Notes under the pieces: generated by a model
Seen by the model: only the letters and a program-made list of their open reading frames with translations
Databases searched by the model: none
Told to the model about the DNA's origin: nothing
Shown here: in pieces, positions 1 through 9,192 of the stretch
Layout: every line of letters begins with the position of its first letter
Position numbering within the stretch: position 1 is the first letter of the stretch
NCBI RefSeq assembly: GCF_030687395.1
Contig: NZ_CP117430.1
Span: forward strand, 1,426,001-1,490,000
DNA length: 64,000 bases
Origin: Pseudomonas wuhanensis
GTDB taxonomy: Bacteria; Pseudomonadota; Gammaproteobacteria; Pseudomonadales; Pseudomonadaceae
Reading direction: 5' to 3'
Program-made: the position numbers and the translations under genes

Positions 1-268
1 CGGTTACTGGTGGAGCCCTGAGCGTCTGATGCTGCAACAGATGATCGACGCTTCCCAGGCCCACGTGAACGGCGTAGTGCGCCTGAAGCTGTACAAGGGC
101 AACGTGATCGTCACTGGCCGCAAGTCCGACGAGTCGTTGTTCGACGCCAACATCGCGACCTTCGAGGAAGATGGCGGCGCCTACAACCAGGCCGATGCGG
201 CGGGCTTCATCAAGCTCAACGCCTTGCGCATGCGCATCGCGGCGAACAAAGGCCGGAAGCTTTTTTGA
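1..268 (+). CDS. argG: Argininosuccinate synthase, C-terminal part (5' end outside window)
   Basis: Last ~88 residues of argininosuccinate synthase, which joins citrulline and aspartate using ATP in arginine synthesis. The reading frame is open from base 2. The C-terminal signature around [12 protein letters not shown], then [11 protein letters not shown] and a closing KGRKLF, is typical of the long ArgG type in gammaproteobacteria. The catalytic ATP-binding part lies upstream of the window. The stop is followed after about 20 bp by a perfect hairpin. The identity is recognised from family sequence. Confidence 0.93.
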   Translation, partial: GYWWSPERLMLQQMIDASQAHVNGVVRLKLYKGNVIVTGRKSDESLFDANIATFEEDGGAYNQADAAGFIKLNALRMRIAANKGRKLF

Positions 269-287
269 GACCTTTGAGTCGGTAATG

Positions 288-319
288 GATTTGTGGCCTC
301 ATTGATGAGGCCACAAATC
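288..319. terminator. Perfect 13-bp hairpin after argG
   Basis: GATTTGTGGCCTC and its exact complement are separated by a 6-nt loop, 20 bp after the argG stop. There is no clear U-tract on the plus strand (the stem is followed by TGAAAGAGGG), so it may work as a weak terminator or as an mRNA 3'-end protector. Confidence 0.55.
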
Positions 320-410
320 TGAAAGAGGGATACCCTGTCGTACACTGCGTGTTCAGCTTTTCTTCTTGTCTGTGTTAATTCCTTTCTTCGCTTCTTTCCC
401 CGATGGCTCT

Positions 411-1025
411 TCAAGAGCTGGCTGCTGTGTGCCTGTAAAGATTTTGACCAATCATCGTCAGACCGTGTGAATTCAAATTGTAAGCAATGCAGAACGTTGC
501 GCCGTTGCGTTTCCTGGTGTGTTTTGAAAGCTGGAACGCACTTTCCTTCAGCTGCGTCTCCGATTCGGCACAGGTGAGAAATACGATCACCTGCGCAGGA
601 TTTTCCTGTGCTTGCTGAATTTTCTCCATCAAGGCGTTGAATGCCATTTTATTGTTCATCCAGCGTGCATCAATGATATGCAGGTCTTTTAAGTGCTCGG
701 GCAGGCGTACATGGTGCTGGGTCGAGCTTTCTGGTGGTATCCAGGAAGGGTCGTTTCCTGACCGGTTAGCGTTCTCCATGACTTTCATGAAGTGCTTCCC
801 TTTCTCGAAGTCAGAGGGCGCGTAAAGCGATCGATAGTTGAAGTTGAGTGTGACGAAAAAAAGAAAAAGTAAATAAAAGGGAAAGCTAATCAGGAACCAG
901 ACATAGAGTTCTCTTTCCTTGTTGTCGAGAAAGGGGAGGGATACAGCGGCCGATGTTTCAGATAATACTGCAAATATTGCAATGATTGTCATGGGGTTGG
1001 TGATTCTTTTTTTGAGTTTTATCAT
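411..1025 (-). CDS. Unrecognised two-TM inner-membrane protein
   Basis: 204 residues, function not recognised. Two hydrophobic segments are visible, at about residues 12-31 and 42-60. They are followed by a soluble domain of ~140 residues with a mixed alpha/beta look (AQVIVFLTCAESETQ and TFCIAYNLNSHGLTMIG near the end). The charge pattern (IKLKKR at the N-terminus) suggests an N-in hairpin with the large domain in the cytoplasm. Base composition is visibly more AT-rich than that of the flanking housekeeping genes, as is the 560-bp gap upstream and the next gene, which points to acquired DNA. It converges on argG and faces away from the response regulator at 1598. A sensor or accessory role to that regulator is possible but unproven. 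Confidence 0.6.
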   Translation of the reverse strand: MIKLKKRITNPMTIIAIFAVLSETSAAVSLPFLDNKERELYVWFLISFPFYLLFLFFVTLNFNYRSLYAPSDFEKGKHFMKVMENANRSGNDPSWIPPESSTQHHVRLPEHLKDLHIIDARWMNNKMAFNALMEKIQQAQENPAQVIVFLTCAESETQLKESAFQLSKHTRKRNGATFCIAYNLNSHGLTMIGQNLYRHTAASS

Positions 1026-1597
1026 GTCTTCTGCTCATGGAGATATTATTTCTTCTCGATTTGTTTGTGGGGTGGATCTCGGGGCTGTGTTTAATGAGTG
1101 ACTTTTTTCTGTTGTTATTTTGGGCTCCTTTTTTTTGCTGAGTAATAGGGGGCGTTATAGTAGCTGTATTGTTATTGGTTCAGGTATGGCTGTTTATTTG
1201 TTTTAAAATTATATGGGTTTATTTTGTGGGTGAAATGTTGCTGTATATGAGCTTTCATAAGTCGCTCGATTCCAGTTGTGCAGGGATTGGAAAATGCTCG
1301 TTACTTTTAAGGGTAGCTCAATAGTTGAAGTCTGTCGGATTACTAGTATCAAACCCCGTTCTTGTGTTTTTTTGGTTTAAAGTCGATACAAAAAAACTGT
1401 CGAAGTGCCGAGCGCCGTTCGGCTAGTGGCAATCCCATGACTCATGTTACGCAATGATTTTTTGTAGGAATAATCCGTGTTGTTTGTAGGCTATGTCTCT
1501 CGCTGCGAGTGGCTGGGGGTAACGGCATGCCATGGGTGAAACGACTAGGCTATGGTGCGGGCTCTAAAAATTCGAACAGCGAAAATTGGACTTGCCC
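1026..1597. other. AT-rich non-coding stretch between divergent genes
   Basis: About 570 bp with no supported gene. It is unusually rich in T-runs and A-runs for this genome and must hold the promoters of both the membrane protein (minus) and the response regulator (plus). No strong consensus promoter or long palindrome stands out. Confidence 0.5.
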
Positions 1598-2224
1598 ATG
1601 AATAAAGTGCTGATCGTGGATGATCACCCCGTCATTCGTCTCGCGGTACGTATGCTAATGGAACGTCATGGCTACGAAGTCATTGCAGAAACAGATAATG
1701 GTGTGGACGCATTGCAACTCGCTCGTGATCTTATGCCGGACATTGTTATATTGGATATTGGAATACCGAAACTGGATGGGTTGGAAGTTATCGCGCGCCT
1801 GACATCGACGGCGATGCCTCTTAAAGTGCTGATATTGACATCCCAGGCGCCAGGACATTTTTCCATGCGTTGCATGCAGTCGGGGGCCGCCGGATATGTT
1901 TGCAAACAACAGGATCTCACTGAGTTGCTCAGTGCAATAAAAGCCGTGCTATCAGGTTATAGCTACTTTCCTAATCAGGCTCTGCATACCGTGCGCTCCA
2001 GTCTGGGGAACGCCAGTGAAGCTGATATGGTGGATCGTTTGTCCGGGCGAGAGATGATGGTCCTGCAACAGTTGGCCCGAGGAAAGACAAACAAGGAAAT
2101 CGCCGATGGAATGTTCCTCAGCAATAAAACAGTCAGTACTTACAAGACTCGTCTTCTTTTAAAACTCAATGCTCGCTCACTGGTCGACCTGATCGAATTG
2201 GCCCAGCGCAATGGCCTGGTATGA
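1598..2224 (+). CDS. LuxR/NarL-type response regulator, orphan
   Basis: 208 residues if read from the ATG at 1598 (MNKVLIVDDHP). An in-frame TTG 12 bp upstream is a less likely start. The receiver domain spans about 1-120, with the acidic pair DD near residue 8, the phospho-acceptor Asp in IVILDIGIPKLDG and the conserved Lys in YVCKQQ. A LuxR-type HTH covers about 145-205 (LSGREMMVLQQLARGKTNKEIA, then SNKTVSTYKTRL). This layout matches the BvgA/EvgA/GacA type of DNA-binding regulators. No histidine kinase lies nearby. The gene shares the AT-rich composition of its upstream neighbourhood. The target genes are unknown. Confidence 0.88.
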   Translation: MNKVLIVDDHPVIRLAVRMLMERHGYEVIAETDNGVDALQLARDLMPDIVILDIGIPKLDGLEVIARLTSTAMPLKVLILTSQAPGHFSMRCMQSGAAGYVCKQQDLTELLSAIKAVLSGYSYFPNQALHTVRSSLGNASEADMVDRLSGREMMVLQQLARGKTNKEIADGMFLSNKTVSTYKTRLLLKLNARSLVDLIELAQRNGLV

Positions 2225-2284
2225 AGTTGCCAGCGTTTGACGAGGCGCGATGAACGGGCGTTTATCAGGGGTCGGCACTTAGTA

Positions 2285-2310
2285 AAAAGCCTCCGTTTCG
2301 GGAGGCTTTT
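2285..2310. terminator. Bidirectional rho-independent terminator
   Basis: AAAAGCCTCC-GTTTCG-GGAGGCTTTT is a perfect 10-bp stem between two convergent genes, the response regulator on plus and the small gene on minus. A-runs and T-runs on both sides allow termination in both directions. Confidence 0.85.
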
Positions 2311-2315
2311 AAGTG

Positions 2316-2495
2316 TCACAAGTCAAAATCGTAATCGGCCAATTGCTTCTGCAGTCGGCGCTCCTCCAGCAGATTGTCGATGGTGCGGCGTTTGCTCAGA
2401 TTGGTCTTCGCCACTTCCACTACCGGCTCTGCGTCATCGGCCTCAACGGGGGTGAAGTCGTCTTCTACGTCCAATTGCTCTTTGCCAGTGCTCAT
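2316..2495 (-). CDS. Small acidic-to-basic hypothetical protein (59 aa)
   Basis: ATG at 2495 and TGA at 2316-2318 give 59 residues. The protein begins MSTGKEQLDVEDDF and ends LQKQLADYDFDL. The N-terminal half is strongly acidic. The C-terminal half is a charged, probably helical stretch (NLSKRRTIDNLLEERR). A GGAG ribosome-binding site lies 9 nt before the ATG, and the gene ends right at a terminator. It sits just downstream of nth on the same strand, where P. aeruginosa, as I recall, also has a small conserved hypothetical gene (PA3496). Function unknown. It may be soluble and partly disordered. Confidence 0.72.
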   Translation of the reverse strand: MSTGKEQLDVEDDFTPVEADDAEPVVEVAKTNLSKRRTIDNLLEERRLQKQLADYDFDL

Positions 2496-2603
2496 AAGGT
2501 TAACTCCAGGCTAAGGCTGCCCTTTGGCGCTCCTTATATCGACAATTTCCCGGCGGGTAAAAAAGATTTTTTCAATCGGTCGATCAATAAAACTAATAGC
2601 GCC

Positions 2604-3242
2604 TCAATCGTCCGAGGTCTTTTGCTTGTATTCGCACAAATCCTCGATCCGGCAGCTGCCACAACGCGGCTTGCGGGCCAGGCAAACGTAGCGCCCGTGG
2701 AGAATCAGCCAGTGATGAGCGTCGAGCAGATATTCCTTCGGCACGAATTTCATCAGTTTTTGCTCCACCTCCACCACATTCTTGCCAGGAGCGATGCCGG
2801 TACGGTTGCTGACCCGGAAAATGTGAGTGTCCACGGCCATGGTCAACTGACGAAAGGCGGTATTGAGCACCACGTTGGCGGTCTTGCGACCGACGCCGGG
2901 CAATGCCTCCAGTGCCTCGCGGGTCTGCGGTACTTCACCGCCATGGCGCTCCACCAGCAAACGACAGGTTTCGATCACGTTTTTCGCTTTACTGTTGAAC
3001 AGGCCAATGGTCTTGATGTACTCCGACAGCCCTTCGACGCCCAAGGCATGGATCGCCGCCGGCGTATTGGCCACCGGGAACAGTTTGGCGGTGGCCTTGT
3101 TCACGCCGACATCGGTCGACTGCGCCGAGAGAATCACGGCGATCAGCAATTCGAACGGGGAGGAGTAGGCCAGTTCGGTTTTCGGCTCAGGGTTGTCTTC
3201 GTGAAACCTGCGGAAAATTTCAAGACGTTTTGCGGCATTCAT
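2604..3242 (-). CDS. nth: Endonuclease III (DNA glycosylase/AP lyase)
   Basis: 212 residues, the usual length. The enzyme removes oxidised pyrimidines and cuts the abasic site in base-excision repair. The helix-hairpin-helix LPGVGRKTA carries the catalytic Lys120, and VDTHIFRV carries the catalytic Asp138. Cys187, 194, 197 and 203 form the C-X6-C-X2-C-X5-C [4Fe-4S] site, at the same numbers as in E. coli Nth. It is the last gene of the rsx run, 25 bp after rsxE, an arrangement widely conserved in gammaproteobacteria. Confidence 0.97.
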   Translation of the reverse strand: MNAAKRLEIFRRFHEDNPEPKTELAYSSPFELLIAVILSAQSTDVGVNKATAKLFPVANTPAAIHALGVEGLSEYIKTIGLFNSKAKNVIETCRLLVERHGGEVPQTREALEALPGVGRKTANVVLNTAFRQLTMAVDTHIFRVSNRTGIAPGKNVVEVEQKLMKFVPKEYLLDAHHWLILHGRYVCLARKPRCGSCRIEDLCEYKQKTSDD

Positions 3243-3267
3243 GGGCGATGCGTTTCCTCGAAGGCGG

Positions 3268-3858
3268 TCAATGTGGGGCAGCCGGGCGGTGGGTCCAGGC
3301 TTGATGTGCGGCGATCAGCAGTCCCAGTAGAATAAACCCGCCAGGTGCCAGCGTGGCCAGATGCAGGCCACCGTCGGCGATCAGCGTCCAGCCTTGCCAG
3401 TCCGGTTGCGTGGCACCGGCCATCCAGGACAGATGGCTACCGAGTGCTCCGTTGCCGATGAACTCGCGCAGCAGGCCCAAGCCCACCATCAAGGCGCCGA
3501 ACAGGCCGCACAGACGCAATCGATCACGCCATGCGCTCTGGAAAAAACCGTTATGTTCCAGCACAACGCATTGCAAGGCGATCAATCCTGCGTAGAAGCC
3601 CAGATGCTGGTGCCATTGGAGCGACCAGGCTTGCGTGGCGAGTTCCGCGCAACTGGTCAGCGTGGCAGCCAGCAGCAGGCATGCCAGCAAATGTGTGGCC
3701 GGAATCAGTCGCGAACGCAAGACGCCCATGCTCGCACCGTAAGCACTGAGTACCAGAGCAAACATCAGCCACAGGCCCAAAGCCGTTACCAACGAATCAG
3801 TGACGCCGATCAACGGCGTTAGCATCAGCGAGTTCTGCAGGGTCGATGACTTATTCAT
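3268..3858 (-). CDS. rsxE: Rnf/Rsx electron-transport complex subunit E
   Basis: 196 residues with about six membrane segments. It is a homologue of RnfE/NqrD, one half of the pseudo-symmetric membrane core that holds an intramembrane [2Fe-2S] cluster in known complexes. Conserved pieces are ALGLWL, LLREFIGNGAL and LAPGGFILLGLL. Compared with E. coli RsxE (from memory), the first cluster cysteine in GLCPLLAVT is Thr14 here (MLTPLIGVT), while the second is kept as Cys97 (LQCVVLEHNG). The protein is also shorter at the C-terminus. It overlaps rsxG by 8 nt. See the finding on lost cluster ligands. Confidence 0.85.
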   Translation of the reverse strand: MNKSSTLQNSLMLTPLIGVTDSLVTALGLWLMFALVLSAYGASMGVLRSRLIPATHLLACLLLAATLTSCAELATQAWSLQWHQHLGFYAGLIALQCVVLEHNGFFQSAWRDRLRLCGLFGALMVGLGLLREFIGNGALGSHLSWMAGATQPDWQGWTLIADGGLHLATLAPGGFILLGLLIAAHQAWTHRPAAPH

Positions 3859-4462
3859 GGGCGCTGCTCCCGATCAGCGGTTGCCGGTGTTCATCGAAGT
3901 AGCGCAATGCGTCATGGGTAGCATTGATCACCGCTCTTGAGGTGATGGTCGCGCCAGCGATCTGATCGAATTGCCCTTGGTCCTTTTTCAAGGCCCAGCC
4001 ATTGTCATTGGGGGCGGTTAGAGACTTGCCGGTAAACACCTGAAGCCAGGCATTGGGCCAATCGGCGAGCTTGCCGCCCAGCCCCGGGGTTTCCGATTGC
4101 CTGAGAGTTTTGACCCCCACTAACTTGCCTTGGGGGTCGATAGCGATCAGCAATTCAATGGAGCCGGCGTAGCCCAGAGTCTGGCTGCGCAGCAACACGG
4201 CGCTCGGTTGGCCGGCCTTGGACGCCAGGTAGCCACCCAACAGTGTGCTGTTGGCCAGTCGAGTGCTTTCGAGACTGAGAGGGTGTTCCAGTGGTTGGTT
4301 GTCGTAGCTGCCGGGCGGTAGCAGATCCAGTAACTGGCGGCTGTCGATCAGGCGTTGTTCAGCGGTAATGCGCGCGGCGCTGGTGTGCTGCACGAGGTAC
4401 GTCGCGCCCATCCCCAGGCTTGCCAGCACTAGCAGGATCACAACGCTCGTCGCTCGGTTCAT
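3851..4462 (-). CDS. rsxG: Rnf/Rsx electron-transport complex subunit G (FMN-binding)
   Basis: 203 residues from the ATG at 4462, which overlaps the rsxD stop as ATGA. A longer open frame upstream only reads the rsxD antisense frame. There is one N-terminal membrane segment (about 7-25) and a periplasmic FMN-binding domain. The covalent flavin motif S/A-G-A-T-x-T-S is present as AGATITS, with Thr174 as the expected phosphoester attachment residue. The first Ser of the usual SGAT is Ala. ETPGLGGK (about 124-131) is another family signature. In known complexes the subunit passes electrons between the RnfD flavin and the membrane core. Confidence 0.9.
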   Translation of the reverse strand: MNRATSVVILLVLASLGMGATYLVQHTSAARITAEQRLIDSRQLLDLLPPGSYDNQPLEHPLSLESTRLANSTLLGGYLASKAGQPSAVLLRSQTLGYAGSIELLIAIDPQGKLVGVKTLRQSETPGLGGKLADWPNAWLQVFTGKSLTAPNDNGWALKKDQGQFDQIAGATITSRAVINATHDALRYFDEHRQPLIGSSAHE

Positions 4463-5451
4463 GGGGCAACCTGCTCCTCTCTGGACGCGGCAAACCGTTC
4501 CAGCGCCGGTACACAGAGATTCATCAGCAAAACCGCAAAGGCCACGCCGTCCGGATACCCGCCCCACGTCCGAATCAGGTAAGTCAGTAACCCCACGCCT
4601 GCGCCGAACAGTAATCGGGCAGTGGGGCTTTTTGCGCCGGATATCGGTTCCGTCACGATGAAGAAGGCACCGAGCATGCTCGCGCCAGTGAGCAGGTGAA
4701 ACAGTGGCGAGCCATTAGAGTCGGAGCCCGTACCGTTCCAGCACAACAGGCTGATGATGAACAGACTGGCGAGCATGCCGACCGGCGCATGCCAACTGAA
4801 TACCCGCCGTTGCAGCAGAAACGCCCCGCCTGCCAGAAACGCCAGGTTGACCCATTCCACGCCTCGGCCGCCAAAACGGCCGAATGCCGGATTGCCGGCG
4901 AACAGTTCTTCCATGGTCAGGCTTTTGTTGATTCGCAGACTGTCCAGCGCCGTGGCCTGGGCCCATGCATCGGGTGCCTGACCGAAGCTGAAGCCGAACA
5001 CCTGTTGCAGCCCACCGAACAAATCCATGCCATGGGACGCCGGCCAATGGGTCATTGGCTGGGGATACATCACCAGGACCAGTGCGAAACCGAGCATCGC
5101 CGGATTGAACGGATTCTTGCCGATGCCGCCATACAGATGCTTGCCGAAAAACAGTCCAAACGCCGCAGCACTGACCGTCAGCCACCACGGACAATAAGGC
5201 GGCAAGGCCAGTGCCAACAGCGTCGCACTGACCAGCGCACTGCCATCGCTCAGCGTCGGTTTTACCGGTTGCTTGCGCAGCTGCAACACCGCCGCCTCAA
5301 CGGCCAGTGCGGTGGCAGCCGCCAGAATCAGGTTGATCAACACGCCCCAGCCGTACAGCCAGAACAACATCAGCATCCCTGGCACGGTGGCCAGCAATAC
5401 CAGCTTCATGGCCTGCTGAAGGCGTTCGTCCACCGATTCAAGGGGTGACAT
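4459..5451 (-). CDS. rsxD: Rnf/Rsx electron-transport complex subunit D (membrane flavoprotein)
   Basis: 330 residues from the ATG at 5451. AGGTGG lies 6 nt upstream of it, whereas the ATG at 5457 sits directly on that site. It is a polytopic membrane protein with the family signatures [17 protein letters not shown] (about 69-85), [17 protein letters not shown] (103-119) and [16 protein letters not shown] near the end. Thr167 in AQATALD lies where the covalent FMN threonine of RnfD is expected. The gene overlaps rsxB by 14 nt and rsxG by 4 nt. The flavin sites of D and G are therefore kept although other parts of the complex are lost. Confidence 0.92.
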   Translation of the reverse strand: MSPLESVDERLQQAMKLVLLATVPGMLMLFWLYGWGVLINLILAAATALAVEAAVLQLRKQPVKPTLSDGSALVSATLLALALPPYCPWWLTVSAAAFGLFFGKHLYGGIGKNPFNPAMLGFALVLVMYPQPMTHWPASHGMDLFGGLQQVFGFSFGQAPDAWAQATALDSLRINKSLTMEELFAGNPAFGRFGGRGVEWVNLAFLAGGAFLLQRRVFSWHAPVGMLASLFIISLLCWNGTGSDSNGSPLFHLLTGASMLGAFFIVTEPISGAKSPTARLLFGAGVGLLTYLIRTWGGYPDGVAFAVLLMNLCVPALERFAASREEQVAP

Positions 5452-6445
5452 AGGCATCCACCTGACGCTCGGCTTCGCTGAGCGCATGTTGCAACGCTTC
5501 GATCTGTTCGGCCGGCGCCTCGCTTGCTTGTGCTTTTTTGAGTTCGGCGCGGCGCATGGCCAACTGGATCTTCGCTCGTTTCAGCTCGGCATCTTTTGCC
5601 GGGGCAGGTGCCGCAGAGACCGGTAGTGCGCTGCTCTCCAGTTGCGCCAGTGCCTGTTCGGCGGCGTCGAACTGCTGTTGCAGTACGATCAGTTGCGATT
5701 GCTGCTCGAAGGTTGGTGGATGCCCGAAGGCCTTGAGCGATTTGTTCAGCTGCGCCCGACTCATCGCCAGATCGACCTTGGCCTTTTTCAACGCGGCATC
5801 GGCGTTGGCAGCCTTCTGTGCGCGGACGCGCTCGAGTGCAGCCTGAACCGGGTCGAGCGTCACTTCGCTGGGCTGCATGGCGCGTTGGACACGGGCCTGG
5901 CGTTCGGCGAGTTTCTGTTCCTCTTCGCGATGCAAACGGGCATTGCGCTGTTCGAAACGGCGTCGCGCGTGATTGCGCTTGGCGGCCCGGGCTTGTTGTT
6001 CCTCCAGGCTGAACGCCAGCCCGCCGATAATCGGCAGCACCGTGGCCAGCGGTAACGGATGCATCTCGATGCAATCCACCGGGCAGGGCGCCACGCAGAG
6101 GTCGCATCCGGTGCATTCGTCGACGATGACCGTGTGCATGAATTTCGCCGCGCCGACAATGGCGTCGACCGGGCAGGCCTGGATGCACTTGGTGCAGCCG
6201 ATGCATTCGGCTTCGCGGATGTAAGCGATCTGCGCCGGCGCCGAACCGCGACTGACGTCCAGTTCCAGCACCGGCACTTTCAGCAGGTCGGCCAGGGCTG
6301 CGATGGTTTCGCTGCCGCCCGGTGGGCACTTGTTGATCGGCTCGCCGCTGGCGATGCCTTCGGCGTAGGGTTTGCATCCGGGGTGGCCACACTTGCCGCA
6401 TTGGGTCTGCGGCAAGAGGGCGTCGATGCGTTGAATCAGACTCAT
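5438..6445 (-). CDS. rsxB: RsxB-like ferredoxin subunit, no membrane anchor, long coiled C-terminal tail
   Basis: 335 residues against about 190 for E. coli RsxB. It begins [17 protein letters not shown], so the N-terminal transmembrane helix of ordinary RsxB is missing. Cys16, 19, 24 and 40 form the first [4Fe-4S] site. Cys81/84/87/91 and Cys111/114/117/121 give two ferredoxin clusters ([12 protein letters not shown] and [12 protein letters not shown]). From about residue 145 a highly charged helical tail follows, rich in A, K, R, E and Q, with two related units ([18 protein letters not shown] and [18 protein letters not shown]). Such repeats are typical of the C-terminus of RnfC, which has no gene here. 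Whether this is a true RnfB-RnfC-tail fusion is inference. Confidence 0.88.
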   Translation of the reverse strand: MSLIQRIDALLPQTQCGKCGHPGCKPYAEGIASGEPINKCPPGGSETIAALADLLKVPVLELDVSRGSAPAQIAYIREAECIGCTKCIQACPVDAIVGAAKFMHTVIVDECTGCDLCVAPCPVDCIEMHPLPLATVLPIIGGLAFSLEEQQARAAKRNHARRRFEQRNARLHREEEQKLAERQARVQRAMQPSEVTLDPVQAALERVRAQKAANADAALKKAKVDLAMSRAQLNKSLKAFGHPPTFEQQSQLIVLQQQFDAAEQALAQLESSALPVSAAPAPAKDAELKRAKIQLAMRRAELKKAQASEAPAEQIEALQHALSEAERQVDAYVTP

Positions 6446-7011
6446 GTTTTGATCAGCCCGCTGAATCCGAGAAAAACCACCGCGATCAATCCGGCGCCGA
6501 TCAACTCGATCGGCAGGCCACGAAAGGGCAGGGGGATATCGTTATCGAGTGTGCGCTGGCGCAAGTCGCTGAACAGACTCAGTACCAGCCAGAAACCCAG
6601 CCCGGCGCCAAGGCTCAGGGCTATGGCGTGGAAAATGCCCTTGTCGTCTTGAGCGTTGAGCAACGTCAGCCCAAGCACCCCGGCATTCCCCAGCAGCAGG
6701 GGCCAGAGGCCATCGAATGAAAGCTTCGCCAATAAACGTGAAAGCAGCTTTTGCAGGGGGCCGATCAGCAGAACGCTCAACGGCAGGAACACGAACAGAC
6801 GCAGCGACGTCAGCCCCAACGGCACCAGTAGCCAGTGGTAGAGCGCATAGCCGAGTGTTCCGACGATCAACATCAGGCACGTTGTCGCGATGCCCAGCGC
6901 GTGGATCTGTGGCCGCTCGCTGCCCAGCACCGGATCGACGCCCAGCGGCCAGTGCAACACGAGGTTGTTGATCAGGGCAGCGCTGATAAGCGTAAGAAGC
7001 AGTTCGGTCAT
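6442..7011 (-). CDS. rsxA: Rnf/Rsx electron-transport complex subunit A
   Basis: 189 residues from the ATG at 7011. The upstream TTG at 7044 is unlikely. There are six hydrophobic segments. Alignment by eye to E. coli RsxA is clear along the whole length ([46 protein letters not shown]). The two cysteines that bind the intramembrane [2Fe-2S] cluster in E. coli RsxA (FLGLCPFMG and TNCAVLG) are Asp26 and Ala110 here. It is the first gene of the operon and overlaps rsxB as ATGA. The ribosome-binding site is weak. Confidence 0.88.
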   Translation of the reverse strand: MTELLLTLISAALINNLVLHWPLGVDPVLGSERPQIHALGIATTCLMLIVGTLGYALYHWLLVPLGLTSLRLFVFLPLSVLLIGPLQKLLSRLLAKLSFDGLWPLLLGNAGVLGLTLLNAQDDKGIFHAIALSLGAGLGFWLVLSLFSDLRQRTLDNDIPLPFRGLPIELIGAGLIAVVFLGFSGLIKT

Positions 7012-7086
7012 GATCGTGCCGGCAAAAGGAGGCCTGTCTAACAAGGTTAGGCATTATCCGGCAAGGAAGGAGGGTGGGCCAGACAT

Positions 7087-7123
7087 GAAAATCCCACAGT
7101 CGCGCCGGGCACGACTGTGGGAT
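7087..7123 (-). terminator. Rho-independent terminator of metG
   Basis: Perfect 12-bp stem ATCCCACAGTCG/CGACTGTGGGAT with a 9-nt loop. On the minus strand it is followed by TTTTC, about 20 bp after the metG stop. Confidence 0.85.
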
Positions 7124-7140
7124 CGGTTTACCGCAGGGCT

Positions 7141-9192
7141 TTACTTGATGCGCTGACCCGGCTTGGCGCCGCTGTCGGGGCTCAGCAGGTAGATTTCTTC
7201 ACCGCCAGGGCCGGCCGCCATCACCATGCCTTCGGAGATCCCGAATTTCATTTTGCGGGGCTTGAGGTTGGCGATCATCATGGTCAGGCGACCATTGAGC
7301 TTGGACGGATCCGGGTAGGCGCTCTTGATGCCGGAGAACACGTTTCGTTGCTCGTCACCGATGTCCAGGGTCAGGCGCAGCAGTTTGTCGGCACCTTCCA
7401 CGGCTTCGGCCTTGACGATCAGCGCAACGCGCAGGTCTACGGCGGCAAAGGTGTCGAACTCGATCTCTGGCGACAACGGATCCTTGGCCAGTTCACCGTT
7501 GCCGGCGGGTGCAGCTTCGCCGGTGTCGGTTGCGCTGGCGGTCAGGTCTTCTTTCGAGGCGTCGGTCATGGCTTGTACTTTTACCGGGTCGATGCGGGTC
7601 ATCAACGGTTTGAACTCGTTCAGCTGATGGTTGCTGAGCAAGGTGGCGTGGTCGTTCCAGGTCAGTGGGGCGACGTTCAGGAACGCCTCGGCATCGGCGG
7701 CCAGCAGCGGCAATACCGGTTTGAGGAAAATCACCAGCTGGCGGAACAGGTTGATGCCCAAGGCGCAAATGGCCTGGACTTCATCCTGTTTGCCTTCCTG
7801 TTTGTTCAGCGACCACGGCGCCTTGTCGGCAATCCAGGCGTTGGCGCGGTCGGCCAGGCCCATGATTTCGCGCATGGCACGGGCAAAGTCGCGAGCTTCA
7901 TAGGCTTCGGCAATGCTTGGCGCGGCAGCCAGGAAGGCGTCGGTCAATTCCGGCGCGGCGTTGCCGGCGACCAGCACACCGGCGTTGCCTTTATGGATGA
8001 AACCGGCGCAACGACTGGCGATGTTGACGACTTTGCCGACCAGGTCGGAGTTGACCTTCTGCACGAAGTCTTCGAGGTTCAGGTCCAGGTCGTCGACGCC
8101 ACGGCTCAGCTTGGCGGCGTAGTAGTAGCGCAGGTATTCCGGCGACAGATGATCCAGGTAAGTCCGCGCCTTGACGAACGTGCCGCGGGATTTGGACATC
8201 TTCTGGCCGTTGACGGTCAGGTAGCCATGTACGTTGATGCCGGTCGGTTTACGGAAACCGGCGCCTTCGAGCATCGCGGGCCAGAACAGGGCGTGGAAGT
8301 TGACGATGTCCTTGCCGATGAAGTGGTACAGCTCGGCGGTGGAGTCCTTGCCCCAGAACGCGTCGAAGTCCAGCTCCGGCGTACGGTTGCACAGGTTCTT
8401 GAAGCTGGCCATGTAGCCGATCGGCGCGTCCAGCCACACGTAGAAATATTTGCCCGGCTCATCGGGAATCTCGAAGCCGAAGTACGGCGCATCGCGGGAG
8501 ATGTCCCACTGTTGCAGGCCGGCGTCCAGCCATTCGGCGATCTTGTTGGCCACGGCCTCTTGCAACGTGCCGCTGCGGGTCCAGGCTTGCAGCATTTCCT
8601 GGAAGTCCGGCAGTTTGAAGAAGAAGTGCTGGGAATCCTTGAGCACCGGGGTGGCGCCAGAGATGGCCGACTTCGGATCCTTCAGGTCGGTCGGTGCGTA
8701 GGTCGCGCCGCACTTTTCGCAGTTGTCACCGTACTGATCTTCGGTGCCGCATTTCGGGCAGGTGCCCTTGATGAAGCGGTCGGCCAGGAACATTTTCTTT
8801 TCCGGGTCGAAGTACTGCGTGATCGAGCGCGTGGCGATGTGCCCGGCGTCGCGCAGCTTCAGATAGATCTGACTCGACAGCTCACGGTTTTCTTCGGAGT
8901 GAGTGGAGTGGAAGTTGTCGAAGTCCACCAGGAACTCGGCAAAGTCGGCGCTGTGTTCAGCCTGGACGTTGGCGATCAGTTGTTCCGGGGTGATGCCTTC
9001 CTTTTCCGCGCGCAGCATGATGGCCGAACCGTGGGCGTCGTCGGCGCAGACATAAATGCATTGGTTACCGCGATGCTTCTGGAAGCGCACCCACATATCG
9101 GTCTGGATGTATTCCAGCATATGGCCGAGGTGGATCGAACCATTGGCATAGGGCAGGGCGCTGGTGACGAGGATCTTGCGTGGCTCGGACAT
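7141..9192 (-). CDS. metG: Methionyl-tRNA synthetase
   Basis: 683 residues, the full-length E. coli-type enzyme that charges tRNA-Met. The class I signatures are HLGH at 21-24 and KMSKS at 331-335. The zinc knuckle is seen as CPKCG...CEKCG at about 140-160. The C-terminal tRNA-binding domain (about 580-683) has [19 protein letters not shown] and ends in an EMAP/OB fold used for dimerisation. It is divergent from apbC with a 171-bp shared upstream region. Confidence 0.98.
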   Translation of the reverse strand: MSEPRKILVTSALPYANGSIHLGHMLEYIQTDMWVRFQKHRGNQCIYVCADDAHGSAIMLRAEKEGITPEQLIANVQAEHSADFAEFLVDFDNFHSTHSEENRELSSQIYLKLRDAGHIATRSITQYFDPEKKMFLADRFIKGTCPKCGTEDQYGDNCEKCGATYAPTDLKDPKSAISGATPVLKDSQHFFFKLPDFQEMLQAWTRSGTLQEAVANKIAEWLDAGLQQWDISRDAPYFGFEIPDEPGKYFYVWLDAPIGYMASFKNLCNRTPELDFDAFWGKDSTAELYHFIGKDIVNFHALFWPAMLEGAGFRKPTGINVHGYLTVNGQKMSKSRGTFVKARTYLDHLSPEYLRYYYAAKLSRGVDDLDLNLEDFVQKVNSDLVGKVVNIASRCAGFIHKGNAGVLVAGNAAPELTDAFLAAAPSIAEAYEARDFARAMREIMGLADRANAWIADKAPWSLNKQEGKQDEVQAICALGINLFRQLVIFLKPVLPLLAADAEAFLNVAPLTWNDHATLLSNHQLNEFKPLMTRIDPVKVQAMTDASKEDLTASATDTGEAAPAGNGELAKDPLSPEIEFDTFAAVDLRVALIVKAEAVEGADKLLRLTLDIGDEQRNVFSGIKSAYPDPSKLNGRLTMMIANLKPRKMKFGISEGMVMAAGPGGEEIYLLSPDSGAKPGQRIK

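Noticed and set aside
4463..4567. Extended N-terminus of rsxG
   Set aside because: It lies inside rsxD in another frame; the ATGA overlap at 4462 is the natural start.
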